Of a stretch of DNA of 64,000 nt, positions 9,876-18,481 are shown piece after piece. The DNA is taken from contig JAUUNK010000003.1 in the NCBI GenBank assembly GCA_030844565.1, forward strand, positions 1 to 64,000, given 5' to 3'. Origin of the DNA: Bacteroides ovatus (lineage in GTDB: Bacteria; Bacteroidota; Bacteroidia; Bacteroidales; Bacteroidaceae). Every line of letters begins with the position of its first letter. Position 1 is the stretch's first letter. The notes beneath the pieces were generated by a model, which saw only the letters and a program-made list of their open reading frames with translations, was not told the DNA's origin and did no database searches. A program made the translations under genes and the position numbers.

Positions 9876-10670
9876 TTATTTAGGTTGTTTTCCGATATAA
9901 GCCAGGATACCGCCGTCTACGTAGAGCACGTGGCCGTTTACGAAGTTAGACGCATCCGAAGCAAGGAATAGGGCGGGACCCATCAGGTCTTCCGGAGTTC
10001 CCCAACGTGCAGCCGGAGTCTTGGCAATGATAAACTGGTCGAACGGATGGCGTGAACCGTCCGGTTGTATTTCGCGCAAGGGAGCAGTCTGCGGGGTAGC
10101 GATGTAGCCCGGGCCGATACCGTTGCATTGGATATTAAATTCGCCGTATTCGGAAGCGATGTTGCGGGTAAGCATCTTCAAGCCACCTTTTGCAGCCGCA
10201 TAGGCAGATACAGTCTCACGTCCCAGTTCGCTCATCATAGAGCAGATATTGATAATCTTTCCGTGTCCTTTCTTAATCATCGAAGGTATAACGGCTTTAG
10301 ATACGATAAACGGAGCGTTCAAGTCTACGTCGATTACCTGGCGGAACTGTTCAGCAGTCATCTCGCACATCGGGATACGCTTGATGATACCGGCATTGTT
10401 CACCAGAATATCAATAACACCTACTTCCTTCTCAATCTGGGCTACCATTGCGTTCACTTGCTCTTCGCTTGTCACATCGCATACATAGCCTTTTGCTTCG
10501 ATACCTTCTTCTTTGTAAGCAGCCAAGCCTTTGTCTACCAACTCCTGCTTGATGTCATTGAACACGATTTTTGCTCCGGCCTGTGCAAAAGCAGTAGCCA
10601 GTGCGAAACCAATTCCATAGCTGGCACCCGTAACCAGTGCCACTTTACCTTCTAATGAAAAGTTTACCAT
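9876..10670 (-). CDS. kduD: SDR oxidoreductase, 2-dehydro-3-deoxy-D-gluconate 5-dehydrogenase type
   Basis: This 264-aa short-chain dehydrogenase has an NAD(P)-binding TGASYGIG motif at 14-21, NNAG at 91-94, and a catalytic Ser144, Tyr157, Lys161 set (YAAAK). The KduD reaction interconverts 3-deoxy-D-glycero-2,5-hexodiulosonate and 2-dehydro-3-deoxy-D-gluconate with NAD(H) in the cytoplasm. The immediate upstream neighbour is kduI (44 bp), which supplies that substrate and supports KduD over the alternative label gluconate 5-dehydrogenase; the two groups are close in sequence. It is followed after 16 bp by the DUF4861-like gene. Confidence 0.85.
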   Translation of the reverse strand: MVNFSLEGKVALVTGASYGIGFALATAFAQAGAKIVFNDIKQELVDKGLAAYKEEGIEAKGYVCDVTSEEQVNAMVAQIEKEVGVIDILVNNAGIIKRIPMCEMTAEQFRQVIDVDLNAPFIVSKAVIPSMIKKGHGKIINICSMMSELGRETVSAYAAAKGGLKMLTRNIASEYGEFNIQCNGIGPGYIATPQTAPLREIQPDGSRHPFDQFIIAKTPAARWGTPEDLMGPALFLASDASNFVNGHVLYVDGGILAYIGKQPK

Positions 10671-10714
10671 AAGATTAATATTTTTATAATAATACTAAGT
10701 TGTCGATACAGGGA

Positions 10715-11563
10715 TTATTTTAAGTCTGTAATCAGGGAGAAGTCCTGGTCTCCGTAATCGAGGTTTTCGCCTCCCATTCCCCAGATAAATGTATAGTTGT
10801 GAGTAGCGGCAGCAGAGTGGATAGACCATTCGGGCGACAATACAGCCTGGTCGCCTTTCATCCACAGGTGGCGGGTTTCGTTTACTTCGCCCATAAAGTG
10901 GCATACTGCATGTTCCTCGGGCACTTCAAAGTAGAAGTAAGCTTCCATACGGCGGCTATGCACATGTGCCGGCATCGTGTTCCATACGCTTCCCGGAGCC
11001 AATTCCGTCATACCCATCTGTAACTGGCAAGTCGGGAGACGCTGGCTTACAATCATCTTATTGATAGTACGGTGGTTGGAGCCTTCGAGCGAACCCATTT
11101 CCACTGCGATGGCGCCTTCGTCTTTCTTTGTAATCTTCTTATCAGGATAGTTGCAATGAGCTGTAGTGGAGTTAAAGTAGAATTTAGCCGGATTGGCAGC
11201 GTCCTTACTTTCAAAAGTCACTTCGCGGTCGCCGGAACCCAAGTAGAGGGCTTCTTTGTAATCCAGTTCGAAGATGGCATTGCCGGCTTTCACTACGCCC
11301 GGTCCTCCTACATTGAAGATTCCCATTTCGCGTCTTGTCAGGAAGAAAGGAGCTTTCAGCGGGTCGATAGCTTCGAGGACAAGCACTTCGTTTCCGGGCA
11401 TTGCGCCGCCCACTACCATACGGTCGTACATGGAATATACCATATTCACCTCGTTGGGAGTAAACACTTTTTCAATCAGGAAGTCACGGCGGATTCTAGC
11501 GGTGTCATAGCTCTTTGCATCTTCGGGATGCGCAGCATAGCGAATTTCATAGTTTGTTTTCAT
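10715..11563 (-). CDS. kduI: 5-dehydro-4-deoxy-D-glucuronate isomerase
   Basis: This 282-aa cupin-type isomerase is of full family length. It converts 5-keto-4-deoxyuronate, formed from the unsaturated uronic acid released by lyases and GH88/GH105 enzymes, to 3-deoxy-D-glycero-2,5-hexodiulosonate. The predicted metal ligands are present: His200 and His202 (PAHVH), Glu207 and His249, as in the E. coli enzyme with a shift of four. It is the first gene of the operon kduI-kduD-DUF4861. No lyase or unsaturated uronyl hydrolase lies alongside, so the operon probably serves several uronate-yielding PULs elsewhere (inference). Confidence 0.95.
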   Translation of the reverse strand: MKTNYEIRYAAHPEDAKSYDTARIRRDFLIEKVFTPNEVNMVYSMYDRMVVGGAMPGNEVLVLEAIDPLKAPFFLTRREMGIFNVGGPGVVKAGNAIFELDYKEALYLGSGDREVTFESKDAANPAKFYFNSTTAHCNYPDKKITKKDEGAIAVEMGSLEGSNHRTINKMIVSQRLPTCQLQMGMTELAPGSVWNTMPAHVHSRRMEAYFYFEVPEEHAVCHFMGEVNETRHLWMKGDQAVLSPEWSIHSAAATHNYTFIWGMGGENLDYGDQDFSLITDLK

Positions 11564-11629
11564 ACTTTATGCGTTTATTAGTTTATAATATAATCTTCGT
11601 TTCTAAACACTTCGTTTACGTACACGGTG

Positions 11630-11637
11630 CAAAAGTA
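11630..11637 (-). promoter_or_regulatory. -7 element of the kduI operon
   Basis: On the minus strand this reads TACTTTTG, a perfect TAnnTTTG, about 65 bp upstream of the kduI start. No exact -33 TTTG is seen at the expected distance, so the promoter may need an activator. Confidence 0.5.
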
Positions 11638-11771
11638 GCAAAAGAAAACGGCTTCACCTTGTTTTTTCGTTCCAATTATATATCAATATTGTCCAGTTTG
11701 GGTCCATATCCGCCAATTTAACATCCTATAAGGGAAGGAGGGAGGGATTACTCATCTATTTTTTAAATATA

Positions 11772-11830
11772 AAGAACGGGAATTGCTATCGACTCTTTTT
11801 CTCCTGAGTCTCTTAGCAATTCCCGTTCTT
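11772..11830. terminator. Terminator hairpin after the helicase gene
   Basis: A perfect 16-bp inverted repeat (11772-11787 with 11815-11830) has an inner stem gactc/gagtc in its loop. It lies just downstream of the helicase stop (minus strand) and about 140 bp beyond the kduI promoter. Confidence 0.75.
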
Positions 11831-11873
11831 CTATCTTTCTCGCGCCTGTTTCTTCTTCCGGGCGGGTACTATC

Positions 11874-13787
11874 TTATTTCTTTGGTTTTCTGCGCGCCCA
11901 TCCTTCTTCCGAGAAATCAGGTTCTTCAGATTGGAAGAACTGTTTCCAGTCGTCGCTCTTCTTAGGTCCGCGGGCAGCGGCATATCCCCGCTCTTCGCGG
12001 CTGGGTTTATCTGCTTTCTTCTTTTTGTTCTTTTCTCCTCCGGCTTTGCCAGCTTCGGGGCGGGCACTGCGGCTTCCACGTTTATTCTCCGAAGCGCCGC
12101 CATACGAACGTTTGCCTCCGCGTTCTTCGGAGCTTCCGCCACGGCTTCTTCCGCCGCTCTCTTCGCCTGCTACTTCCACGGAGACTTTCCGTCCGTTCCA
12201 GTTGGCACGGTTCAGGGCTTTCACCACTGTCTGGGCTTCTTTTTCATCTACTTCAAAGAAGGAGAAGTTTTTCATCAGGTCGATGCGTCCCAATTCGATG
12301 CGTCCGCGCGTATTGTTGTTCAGTAAAGAAATCAGTTCGTTCGGGAAGAAGTTGTCCATCTTTCCCAGGTTAATAAACAGGCGGGTGTAGCCCGGTTCGG
12401 CTTTGCGGCTGCCCTTGTCGCGTCCTTGTCCTTGTGCACGCTCTTTGCGGCTGTCGGTTGAGGGTTGTTCTATTTCTTCCCGGTCACGGTAATAGTCAAG
12501 GAAGCGGTTGAATTCATGCGACACCATGCGCTTGATGAGGTCTTCTTTGCTAAGCCATTCCAGTTTACGGTAGATTTCGGGCATGAAGTCGGCTATCTCT
12601 TCTTCGTTCACTTTCACTTTTTCCAGGTCGTCAATCACCTTCATCAATTGCTTCTGGCAGATTTGTTTTCCTGTAGGCATCTCTCCGGGGATGAATTTCT
12701 TTCCGATGATGCGTTCAATCTCGCGCATCTTTCCCTTCTCGCGCAGGTTGATGATAGCGATAGAGGTTCCCGTCTTCCCGGCACGTCCCGTACGTCCGCT
12801 GCGGTGGGTATAACTTTCCGTATCGTCCGGCAAACCGTAGTTGATGACGTGTGTCAGGTCGTCCACATCCAAGCCACGGGCTGCTACGTCGGTGGCAACC
12901 AACAATTGCAGGTTGCGTATGCGAAATTTCTGCATCACGGCGTCGCGCTGTGCCTGCGAGAGTTCTCCATGCAGCGAGTCGGCATTATAGCCTTCCTGCA
13001 TCAGTTTATCGGCAATTTCCTGCGTCTCCTTGCGGGTACGGCAGAAGATGATTCCGTAAATCTGTGGATAATAGTCTACGATACGTTTCAGCGCCGCATA
13101 TTTATCTTTGGCATGAACGGTGTACGCCACGTGTTTCACGTTGCTGGTACTTTCGTTCTTGCGACCTATGGTGATTTCTTTGGCGTTGCGCAGGTAATTC
13201 TTGGAGATACGTGCTATTTCGGGGCTCATGGTGGCAGAGAACAGCAGGGTGTTACGCTCCTGCGGCACATCTGCCAGGATGGCGTTTATGCTGTCGGTGA
13301 AGCCCATGTTGAGCATTTCGTCCGCTTCGTCCATCACGACGTTGCGGATAGTGGACAAGGACACCGTTTTACGTTCCATCAGGTCGAGCAAACGTCCCGG
13401 GGTGGCTACGATGATATGCACTCCCCTCTTGAGGCTGCGTATCTGGCTGTCGATGGAAGAGCCGCCATACACAGGCAACACCTTCAATCCGTCCACATAT
13501 TTGGAGTAATCGTTCAAGTCGCCCGCAATCTGGAGGCAAAGCTCCCGGGTGGGACAAAGTATTAAGGATTGTGGGATTCGGTTCTTTACGTCAATCTGTT
13601 GAATAAGAGGCAAGCCAAAAGCGGCTGTTTTTCCTGTTCCTGTTTGTGCAAGAGCTACTACGTCATTATTTTCTCCTAAAAGGTACGGAATCACTTCCTC
13701 TTGTACCGGCATGGGATTCTCATATCCCATTTCTTCAATTGCTCTACGTATCTCCGGAGAAACGCCAAGCTCTTCAAATGTCTTCAT
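11874..13787 (-). CDS. DEAD-box ATP-dependent RNA helicase with DbpA-type RNA-binding domain
   Basis: This is a 637-aa cytoplasmic RNA helicase for ribosome assembly or RNA unwinding (DeaD/CsdA class). The helicase motifs are in order: a Q-motif region at 1-37, AQTGTGKT at 47-54, PTREL at 79-83, DEAD at 153-156, SAT at 184-186 and HRSGRTGR at 328-335. Residues about 475-550 match a DbpA-type RNA-binding domain (YTRLFINLGKMDNF onward). The C-terminal 90 residues are a low-complexity tail rich in Gly, Arg, Lys and Ser, typical of these enzymes. It is a single gene with its own -7 element and terminator. DeaD, RhlE or DbpA naming cannot be settled from sequence alone. Confidence 0.95.
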   Translation of the reverse strand: MKTFEELGVSPEIRRAIEEMGYENPMPVQEEVIPYLLGENNDVVALAQTGTGKTAAFGLPLIQQIDVKNRIPQSLILCPTRELCLQIAGDLNDYSKYVDGLKVLPVYGGSSIDSQIRSLKRGVHIIVATPGRLLDLMERKTVSLSTIRNVVMDEADEMLNMGFTDSINAILADVPQERNTLLFSATMSPEIARISKNYLRNAKEITIGRKNESTSNVKHVAYTVHAKDKYAALKRIVDYYPQIYGIIFCRTRKETQEIADKLMQEGYNADSLHGELSQAQRDAVMQKFRIRNLQLLVATDVAARGLDVDDLTHVINYGLPDDTESYTHRSGRTGRAGKTGTSIAIINLREKGKMREIERIIGKKFIPGEMPTGKQICQKQLMKVIDDLEKVKVNEEEIADFMPEIYRKLEWLSKEDLIKRMVSHEFNRFLDYYRDREEIEQPSTDSRKERAQGQGRDKGSRKAEPGYTRLFINLGKMDNFFPNELISLLNNNTRGRIELGRIDLMKNFSFFEVDEKEAQTVVKALNRANWNGRKVSVEVAGEESGGRSRGGSSEERGGKRSYGGASENKRGSRSARPEAGKAGGEKNKKKKADKPSREERGYAAARGPKKSDDWKQFFQSEEPDFSEEGWARRKPKK

Positions 13788-13816
13788 TAAATCTTTATAT
13801 ATCTTTATTTCGGCTG

Positions 13817-13824
13817 CAAAGATA
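13817..13824 (-). promoter_or_regulatory. -7 element of the helicase gene
   Basis: Reads TATCTTTG on the minus strand (perfect TAnnTTTG), 30 bp upstream of the start codon. No clear -33 TTTG is present. Confidence 0.45.
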
Positions 13825-13836
13825 GAGATTAATTGT

Positions 13837-13864
13837 GAATTATGAATGATGAATGATGAATTAT
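13837..13864. repeat. Four tandem heptamers of the form GAATKAT
   Basis: The units are gaattat, gaatgat, gaatgat and gaattat, end to end. The last unit overlaps the stop codon of the phosphatase gene, and the array lies just upstream of the helicase promoter. Similar short AT-rich arrays are common between Bacteroides genes. Confidence 0.7.
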
Positions 13865-14922
13865 TGTAGGAGGAGGCTACGCAAGTGGCTTATCTCGGTT
13901 GCGGACAGCCCTATTCCCTTTCTTAAATAAGTACCTACATCGCCATACTGCATTTCTATCTGGTCTTTGGCTGCGTTCAGGAAGTCTTCTCTGGCAGAGA
14001 AAACTATCGTGATGGCTTCCTGTGAGTTAATGGGAAGTTTATAGGCATAGTGCGAAGCTTTGGGAATGTTGAAATAGTCATTGCTCAGGCGGTAATCTTC
14101 CATGATAATATCTTCGTTGACGCCCAGGGCAGCCAAGATAAGGGCGGATACCACCCCGGTACGTCCTTTGCCGGAGGTACAATGAATTACCACAGGGTAG
14201 TTTTTCTTGTCGAGAAGTACGTCGAACACTTGCCTGAATTCTTTGCGGTAGTCCACCACCAGTTCGCGGTTCATCTGCTCCACAAGGCGGTAAATGGTGT
14301 CGCTCTTGATTTTCTCTTCCTGGATACCTTGCAGAATCTGCTCCATATCGCCGGTATGGATAGGAATATGGATAATGTTGAAACGTTTATCTGTGAATTG
14401 GGGGTAGTTGTTGCGTTCGCTCTCGGAACGGAGGTCTACGATAGTCTTAATTCCTATATTGCGCAACTCACGTCGTGCACAAGGGCTTATGCTGTCTATC
14501 TGCGCCGAGCGGTAGAGCATTCCCCACCGCAGGTTGTTTCCGGTAGCTGAGGAACGGTATCCTCCCAGGTCACGGAAGTTCTGCACGCCGGGGATATTCA
14601 CATTGCGGGTAGCCACTTTCACGCGATAGCGGTCATTGAACACGAGCGTATAATAATAGCGCTGGGAGGGGTCTTCCGTCACAATCGTCATCCGCCCGTT
14701 TGCTATGTCGGCTCTTGCCACGGGACTATTCTCCGGTATATAATCGGGATTCTTGGATGCATATACTTTGACCTGCCCCTTAATCTGGGGGGCGGTTTCC
14801 CATTTCACAATACAGTTGCCCACATTGTTCTCTTCACACACCACCGAGATAGTGGGGGGGGTATCGTTACACGAAGGAAAAATCAATAAAACAGTAAGCC
14901 AGTTTAACAGGTTCTTATACAT
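13861..14922 (-). CDS. Exported lipoprotein tyrosine/serine protein phosphatase
   Basis: This is a dual-specificity-like phosphatase of the IphP/Y_phosphatase3 type. The start chosen at 14922 gives 353 aa opening MYKNLLNWLTVLLIFPSC, a lipoprotein signal; a longer TTG start at 14955 would overlap the -7 promoter element and spoil the signal. The N-terminal 100 residues look like an Ig-like domain. Then come an NFRDLGGY motif, DLRSESER, and the P-loop HCTSGKGRTG with catalytic Cys248 and Arg254 (CX5R). The enzyme should act outside the cytoplasm, anchored to a membrane. Its substrate may be phosphotyrosine, phosphoserine or a phospholipid (unknown). It is a single gene. Confidence 0.88.
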   Translation of the reverse strand: MYKNLLNWLTVLLIFPSCNDTPPTISVVCEENNVGNCIVKWETAPQIKGQVKVYASKNPDYIPENSPVARADIANGRMTIVTEDPSQRYYYTLVFNDRYRVKVATRNVNIPGVQNFRDLGGYRSSATGNNLRWGMLYRSAQIDSISPCARRELRNIGIKTIVDLRSESERNNYPQFTDKRFNIIHIPIHTGDMEQILQGIQEEKIKSDTIYRLVEQMNRELVVDYRKEFRQVFDVLLDKKNYPVVIHCTSGKGRTGVVSALILAALGVNEDIIMEDYRLSNDYFNIPKASHYAYKLPINSQEAITIVFSAREDFLNAAKDQIEMQYGDVGTYLRKGIGLSATEISHLRSLLLQ

Positions 14923-14952
14923 AGTTTCTTTTGTCTGAAAAAACACTTTATG

Positions 14953-14960
14953 CAAAGATA
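14953..14960 (-). promoter_or_regulatory. -7 element of the phosphatase gene
   Basis: Reads TATCTTTG on the minus strand, a perfect TAnnTTTG, 30 bp upstream of the ATG at 14922. It argues against the TTG start at 14955, which lies inside it. Confidence 0.5.
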
Positions 14961-15044
14961 TGAATTACTGGCATATATGATAATTCCTTTGCGATAATTA
15001 GTCAAAGTACAGAGTTTTTAATACTAGCTTTCTGTCCTTCCCGC

Positions 15045-15965
15045 TCATTGGTAGCGGTGGGCGAACTCCAACGACACGGAGTTGCTGAAACTCTTGCAAA
15101 CCTCCTGTGCAAAGTCCTTTCCGCATTGAATCACCTTGTCCCAGGTGCAGGCATCGAGGCTGCCCAGGTCGCATTGGCGGACGTCATACTTCAACAAACC
15201 GTATATGAGCCCTGCATTAAAATTATCTCCTGCTCCGATGGTGCTCACCGTCTCCGTCGGTTCGATAGGATATTCTTTGGCAACCTCTCCCGTTCTCAAA
15301 GATATTGACTTTCCTCCTGCCGTACAGATAAAATTACGGCAATAAAACTGGATCTTGTCTTTGTATATCTTGTCCACTTCATTCAGCCCATACATATAGA
15401 AAAAGTCTTCTGCCGAGCCGCGCACGATGTCGGCATATTCAAGATTCTCGATGATGGTGGAAGCCAGCTTCATCGCCTCGTTCTTATGGGAGGAACGGAA
15501 GTTGGGGTCGTAGTATATAATAGCGTTCTTCTCCTTCGCCCGTTCGAGCAGATCGACCACTTTATCGCGAAGCACCGGATTGAGCGCATAATAGGAGCCT
15601 ATCACCACAATATCGTCTTCTTCTATCGAAGGATAAACCACGTCCAGCCGTTGGCGGGGATAGTCTTTATAGAAAATATATTCCGCATCGCTGTGTTCGT
15701 TGAGGAAGGCGAGCGATACGGGAGATTTCCCGTCAGGGAAGACGTTCACATGGTCGGTAGGGATGTGATTCTCGCGCATGAATTGCAGGATGATATTTCC
15801 CACTTTATCGTTGCCCGTCTCGCTGATGAAACATACGGGAATGCCCATCCGCCCCAGGGATACGATTCCATTGAATACCGAGCCTCCGGGTACAGCGGCT
15901 GAAGGCTGGTCGCCTTGAAAGATAATATCGAGAATAGTTTCTCCGATGCCTATTACTTTTCGCAT
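15045..15965 (-). CDS. PfkB-family carbohydrate kinase
   Basis: This 306-aa ribokinase/fructokinase-fold kinase uses ATP to phosphorylate a sugar or related small molecule in the cytoplasm. The N-terminal GETILDIIF and AVPGGSVFNGIVSLGRMG segments form the sugar-binding side. The C-terminal TIGAGDNFNAG motif carries the anion hole and catalytic Asp. The start codon overlaps the end of the SIS-domain gene by 13 bp, suggesting translational coupling, and LOG precedes SIS by 33 bp, so LOG-SIS-PfkB form one operon. It is often annotated as fructokinase; the sugar is not proven by the sequence. Confidence 0.88.
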   Translation of the reverse strand: MRKVIGIGETILDIIFQGDQPSAAVPGGSVFNGIVSLGRMGIPVCFISETGNDKVGNIILQFMRENHIPTDHVNVFPDGKSPVSLAFLNEHSDAEYIFYKDYPRQRLDVVYPSIEEDDIVVIGSYYALNPVLRDKVVDLLERAKEKNAIIYYDPNFRSSHKNEAMKLASTIIENLEYADIVRGSAEDFFYMYGLNEVDKIYKDKIQFYCRNFICTAGGKSISLRTGEVAKEYPIEPTETVSTIGAGDNFNAGLIYGLLKYDVRQCDLGSLDACTWDKVIQCGKDFAQEVCKSFSNSVSLEFAHRYQ

Positions 15966-16558
15966 AATTCCCTGGATTTTTCTCCCAAATAGCCTCCGTG
16001 GTGGCGTTTGGAATATTCTTCAATGGTGAACCCGGTTTTCTTCATGGTCTGCACCACGAGGATGTCACCGATTACGGTCATTGCCGTGGTGGAGGTGGTG
16101 GGTGTCATTCCCAGCACGCATACTTCTTTAGGACGCCCGGTGCTGAGGCAAACGTCCGACTCGTTGGCGAGAGGGCTGTCCGGGTTTCCGGTGATAACGA
16201 TAAACTTCAATCCGGGATTGAGATTATGTGCCAGGCGGGTAAGTTCCACGATTTCACGCGTTTTTCCCGAGTTGGAAATCAGCAGCAGCAAATCGTTTTC
16301 CTGCAGAATGCCCAGGTCTCCGTGTTGCGCCTCGCTGGGATGGAGGAAGACCGACGGAATGCCGGTGGAACAGAAGGTGGTAGCTATATTCATGGCGATT
16401 TGCCCCGCCTTTCCCATGCCGGAGGTCACGAGTTTTCCTTTCTTTTTATATACTTGCTCAACAATGAGGTTGACTGCTTTCTCGTAAGCATCGGTTACAG
16501 GGATATTAAGCACGGCTTGTGCTTCTTTCTGTAAAAGGTCTTTTATGGATTCTATCAT
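15953..16558 (-). CDS. SIS-domain sugar-phosphate isomerase-like protein
   Basis: This 201-aa protein is a single SIS domain: GKLVTSGMGKAGQIAMNIA, a conserved HPSEAQHGDLG stretch, and the LISNSGKT phosphosugar-binding loop. It resembles the SIS half of KpsF/GutQ arabinose-5-phosphate isomerases but lacks their two CBS domains (family about 320 aa). It overlaps the PfkB kinase start by 13 bp. The pair could convert a free sugar to a phosphosugar and then isomerise it. An alternative is an arabinose-5-phosphate isomerase supplying KDO synthesis. Confidence 0.85.
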   Translation of the reverse strand: MIESIKDLLQKEAQAVLNIPVTDAYEKAVNLIVEQVYKKKGKLVTSGMGKAGQIAMNIATTFCSTGIPSVFLHPSEAQHGDLGILQENDLLLLISNSGKTREIVELTRLAHNLNPGLKFIVITGNPDSPLANESDVCLSTGRPKEVCVLGMTPTTSTTAMTVIGDILVVQTMKKTGFTIEEYSKRHHGGYLGEKSRELCEK

Positions 16559-16591
16559 ATTTATATAAAGTGCTAAAGTATTTGTCTCTGT

Positions 16592-17143
16592 TTATTTGTC
16601 GTTCAGACAGGCCTCTATGCGTTCTATCAGTTCTTCGGGAGTATTCGCCAGCTCGATGTATGTGGACAAAGGGCGGCGTGCAAACCCTTTTCCTTCCAGT
16701 TCTTCCAGTGCTTCGAGAAGCTTGTCGTAGAAGCCTTCCTGGTTATAAAGAATCACTTTCTTCGCGTGGTAACCCATCGTAGCGGAAGCCATAGTGTGGA
16801 ATATCTCGTCATACGTGCCTATACCGCCCGGCAGAGCTACCAACACATCCGCCTTTTCGATGAGAATATCCTTCCGGTCGCTCAGGTTGCGGGTATGGAT
16901 AATCTCGTCCAGCAGGCTACTCACCTTTCCTATCTCTTCGAGTCTCTCCGGAACCACACCAAGAACTTTGCCCCCGCTTTCTTTTACCGCTTGTGCCACG
17001 CATTGCATCAGTCCGACATTGGAACCGCCATACACCAACATCTTTTTCGTTTCACCTATCCACTGCCCTATGCAGCGTGCAGAGTCAAAGTACATTTTGT
17101 CAATGTTTCCAGACGCGGAACAGAAAATTCCTATCTTCTTCAT
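16592..17143 (-). CDS. LOG-family (TIGR00730) nucleoside-5'-monophosphate phosphoribohydrolase-like protein
   Basis: This 183-aa Rossmann-fold protein has the family signatures GGSNVGLM (39-46) and PGGIGTYDE (105-113). Family members split adenosine or cytokinin riboside monophosphates into base and ribose 5-phosphate. It is the first gene of an apparent operon with the SIS and PfkB genes; a TAnnTTTG-like element with one mismatch lies around 17168-17175. In bacteria the physiological role is often purine nucleotide turnover, and no substrate specificity can be read here. Confidence 0.9.
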   Translation of the reverse strand: MKKIGIFCSASGNIDKMYFDSARCIGQWIGETKKMLVYGGSNVGLMQCVAQAVKESGGKVLGVVPERLEEIGKVSSLLDEIIHTRNLSDRKDILIEKADVLVALPGGIGTYDEIFHTMASATMGYHAKKVILYNQEGFYDKLLEALEELEGKGFARRPLSTYIELANTPEELIERIEACLNDK

Positions 17144-17209
17144 ATACGTTCTTGCTGTTATAGTTTACAAATATCTGCAATTTTCTATAAACGACAATAA
17201 GTTTTATTG

Positions 17210-17217
17210 TATTTTTG
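17210..17217 (+). promoter_or_regulatory. -7 element of the M16 peptidase gene
   Basis: Tatttttg is a perfect TAnnTTTG and lies 31 bp upstream of the ATG at 17249. It is in the divergent region shared with the LOG gene. Confidence 0.5.
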
Positions 17218-17248
17218 CGCCGTAAATTTAATAAGCAAGTAGAAAACC

Positions 17249-18469
17249 ATGCAATACAACGAATATACCCTGCACAACGGGCTCCGAATCATCCACGAAC
17301 CTTCTCTCTCCAAAGTGGCTTATTGTGGTTTTGCCATAGATGCCGGCACAAGGGATGAAGCTGAGAATGAACAGGGTATGGCACATTTTGTAGAACACCT
17401 TATCTTCAAGGGAACGCAGAAGCGCAAAGCATGGCACATCCTTAACCGGATGGAAAATGTGGGGGGCGACCTCAACGCTTACACCAACAAAGAAGAAACA
17501 GTGGTCTACGCCGCCTTCCTGACCGAGCACTTTGCCCGTGCACTCGAATTGCTGGGCGACATCGTGTTCCATTCCACCTTTCCCCAACACGAGATTGAAA
17601 AGGAGACGGAGGTAATTATCGACGAGATTCAGTCGTACGAAGACACGCCGTCGGAACTTATCTTCGACGATTTCGAGGATATGATTTTCCGCAACCACCC
17701 GCTGGGCAGAAACATATTGGGCAAGCCGGAGCAGCTCCGTAACTTCCGCACGCAGGATGTGCTCTCGTTTACCAACCGTTTCTATCACCCGGGAAACATG
17801 GTGTTCTTCGTACTGGGAAATTTCAACTTTAAAAAGATTGTACGCGACGCAGAAAAGTATCTGGGCGAAGTGCCCGCCATACCTGTGGAAAACCGCCGCA
17901 CTCCTCCCCCGCTCTATGTGCCGGAACGGCTGATAGTGCCCAAAGATACCCATCAGGCGCACGTCATGATAGGCAGCCGGGGCTATAATGCTTACGACGA
18001 CAAGCGCACCGCGCTCTACCTCCTAAATAATATCCTCGGCGGACCGGGAATGAACAGCCGCCTCAACGTATCTCTCCGCGAACGCCGCGGATTGGTCTAC
18101 AACGTGGAGTCCAACCTGACTTCCTACACCGACACAGGCGCTTTCTGCATCTACTTCGGCACGGACATCGCCGATATGGACACCTGCCTCAGCCTGACCT
18201 ATAAAGAACTCAAGCGAATGCGCGAAACGAAAATGACTTCTTCACAGCTCACCGCCGCCAAGAAGCAGCTCATCGGGCAGATTGGAGTAGCATCGGACAA
18301 CAACGAGAACAACGCCCTGGGCATGGCGAAGACTTTCCTCCATTATCATAAATATGAGTCGCCCGAATCGGTTTTCAAGCGCATCGAAGCGCTGACGGCG
18401 GAAGACTTGCTGGAAGTAGCCAACGAAATGTTTGCCGAAGAATATCTGTCGACGCTTATCTATAAATAA
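17249..18469 (+). CDS. M16-family zinc peptidase (pitrilysin/processing-peptidase type)
   Basis: This 406-aa protein has the inverted zinc motif HFVEH (46-50), with Glu126 in IIDEIQ as probable third ligand. The second half carries the GGPGMNSRLNVSLRERRGLVYNV segment typical of the inactive half. The length matches bacterial single-chain M16B enzymes. No signal peptide is visible (start MQYNEYTLHNGLR), so it is predicted to be cytoplasmic. It is a single gene, convergent with the S24-type regulator 12 bp downstream. Confidence 0.93.
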   Translation: MQYNEYTLHNGLRIIHEPSLSKVAYCGFAIDAGTRDEAENEQGMAHFVEHLIFKGTQKRKAWHILNRMENVGGDLNAYTNKEETVVYAAFLTEHFARALELLGDIVFHSTFPQHEIEKETEVIIDEIQSYEDTPSELIFDDFEDMIFRNHPLGRNILGKPEQLRNFRTQDVLSFTNRFYHPGNMVFFVLGNFNFKKIVRDAEKYLGEVPAIPVENRRTPPPLYVPERLIVPKDTHQAHVMIGSRGYNAYDDKRTALYLLNNILGGPGMNSRLNVSLRERRGLVYNVESNLTSYTDTGAFCIYFGTDIADMDTCLSLTYKELKRMRETKMTSSQLTAAKKQLIGQIGVASDNNENNALGMAKTFLHYHKYESPESVFKRIEALTAEDLLEVANEMFAEEYLSTLIYK

Positions 18470-18481
18470 ACGGAGGAATGA

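Noticed and set aside
12465..13565. 366-codon plus-strand frame
   Set aside because: Antisense to the helicase core, whose motifs are intact; no start signals or known motifs.
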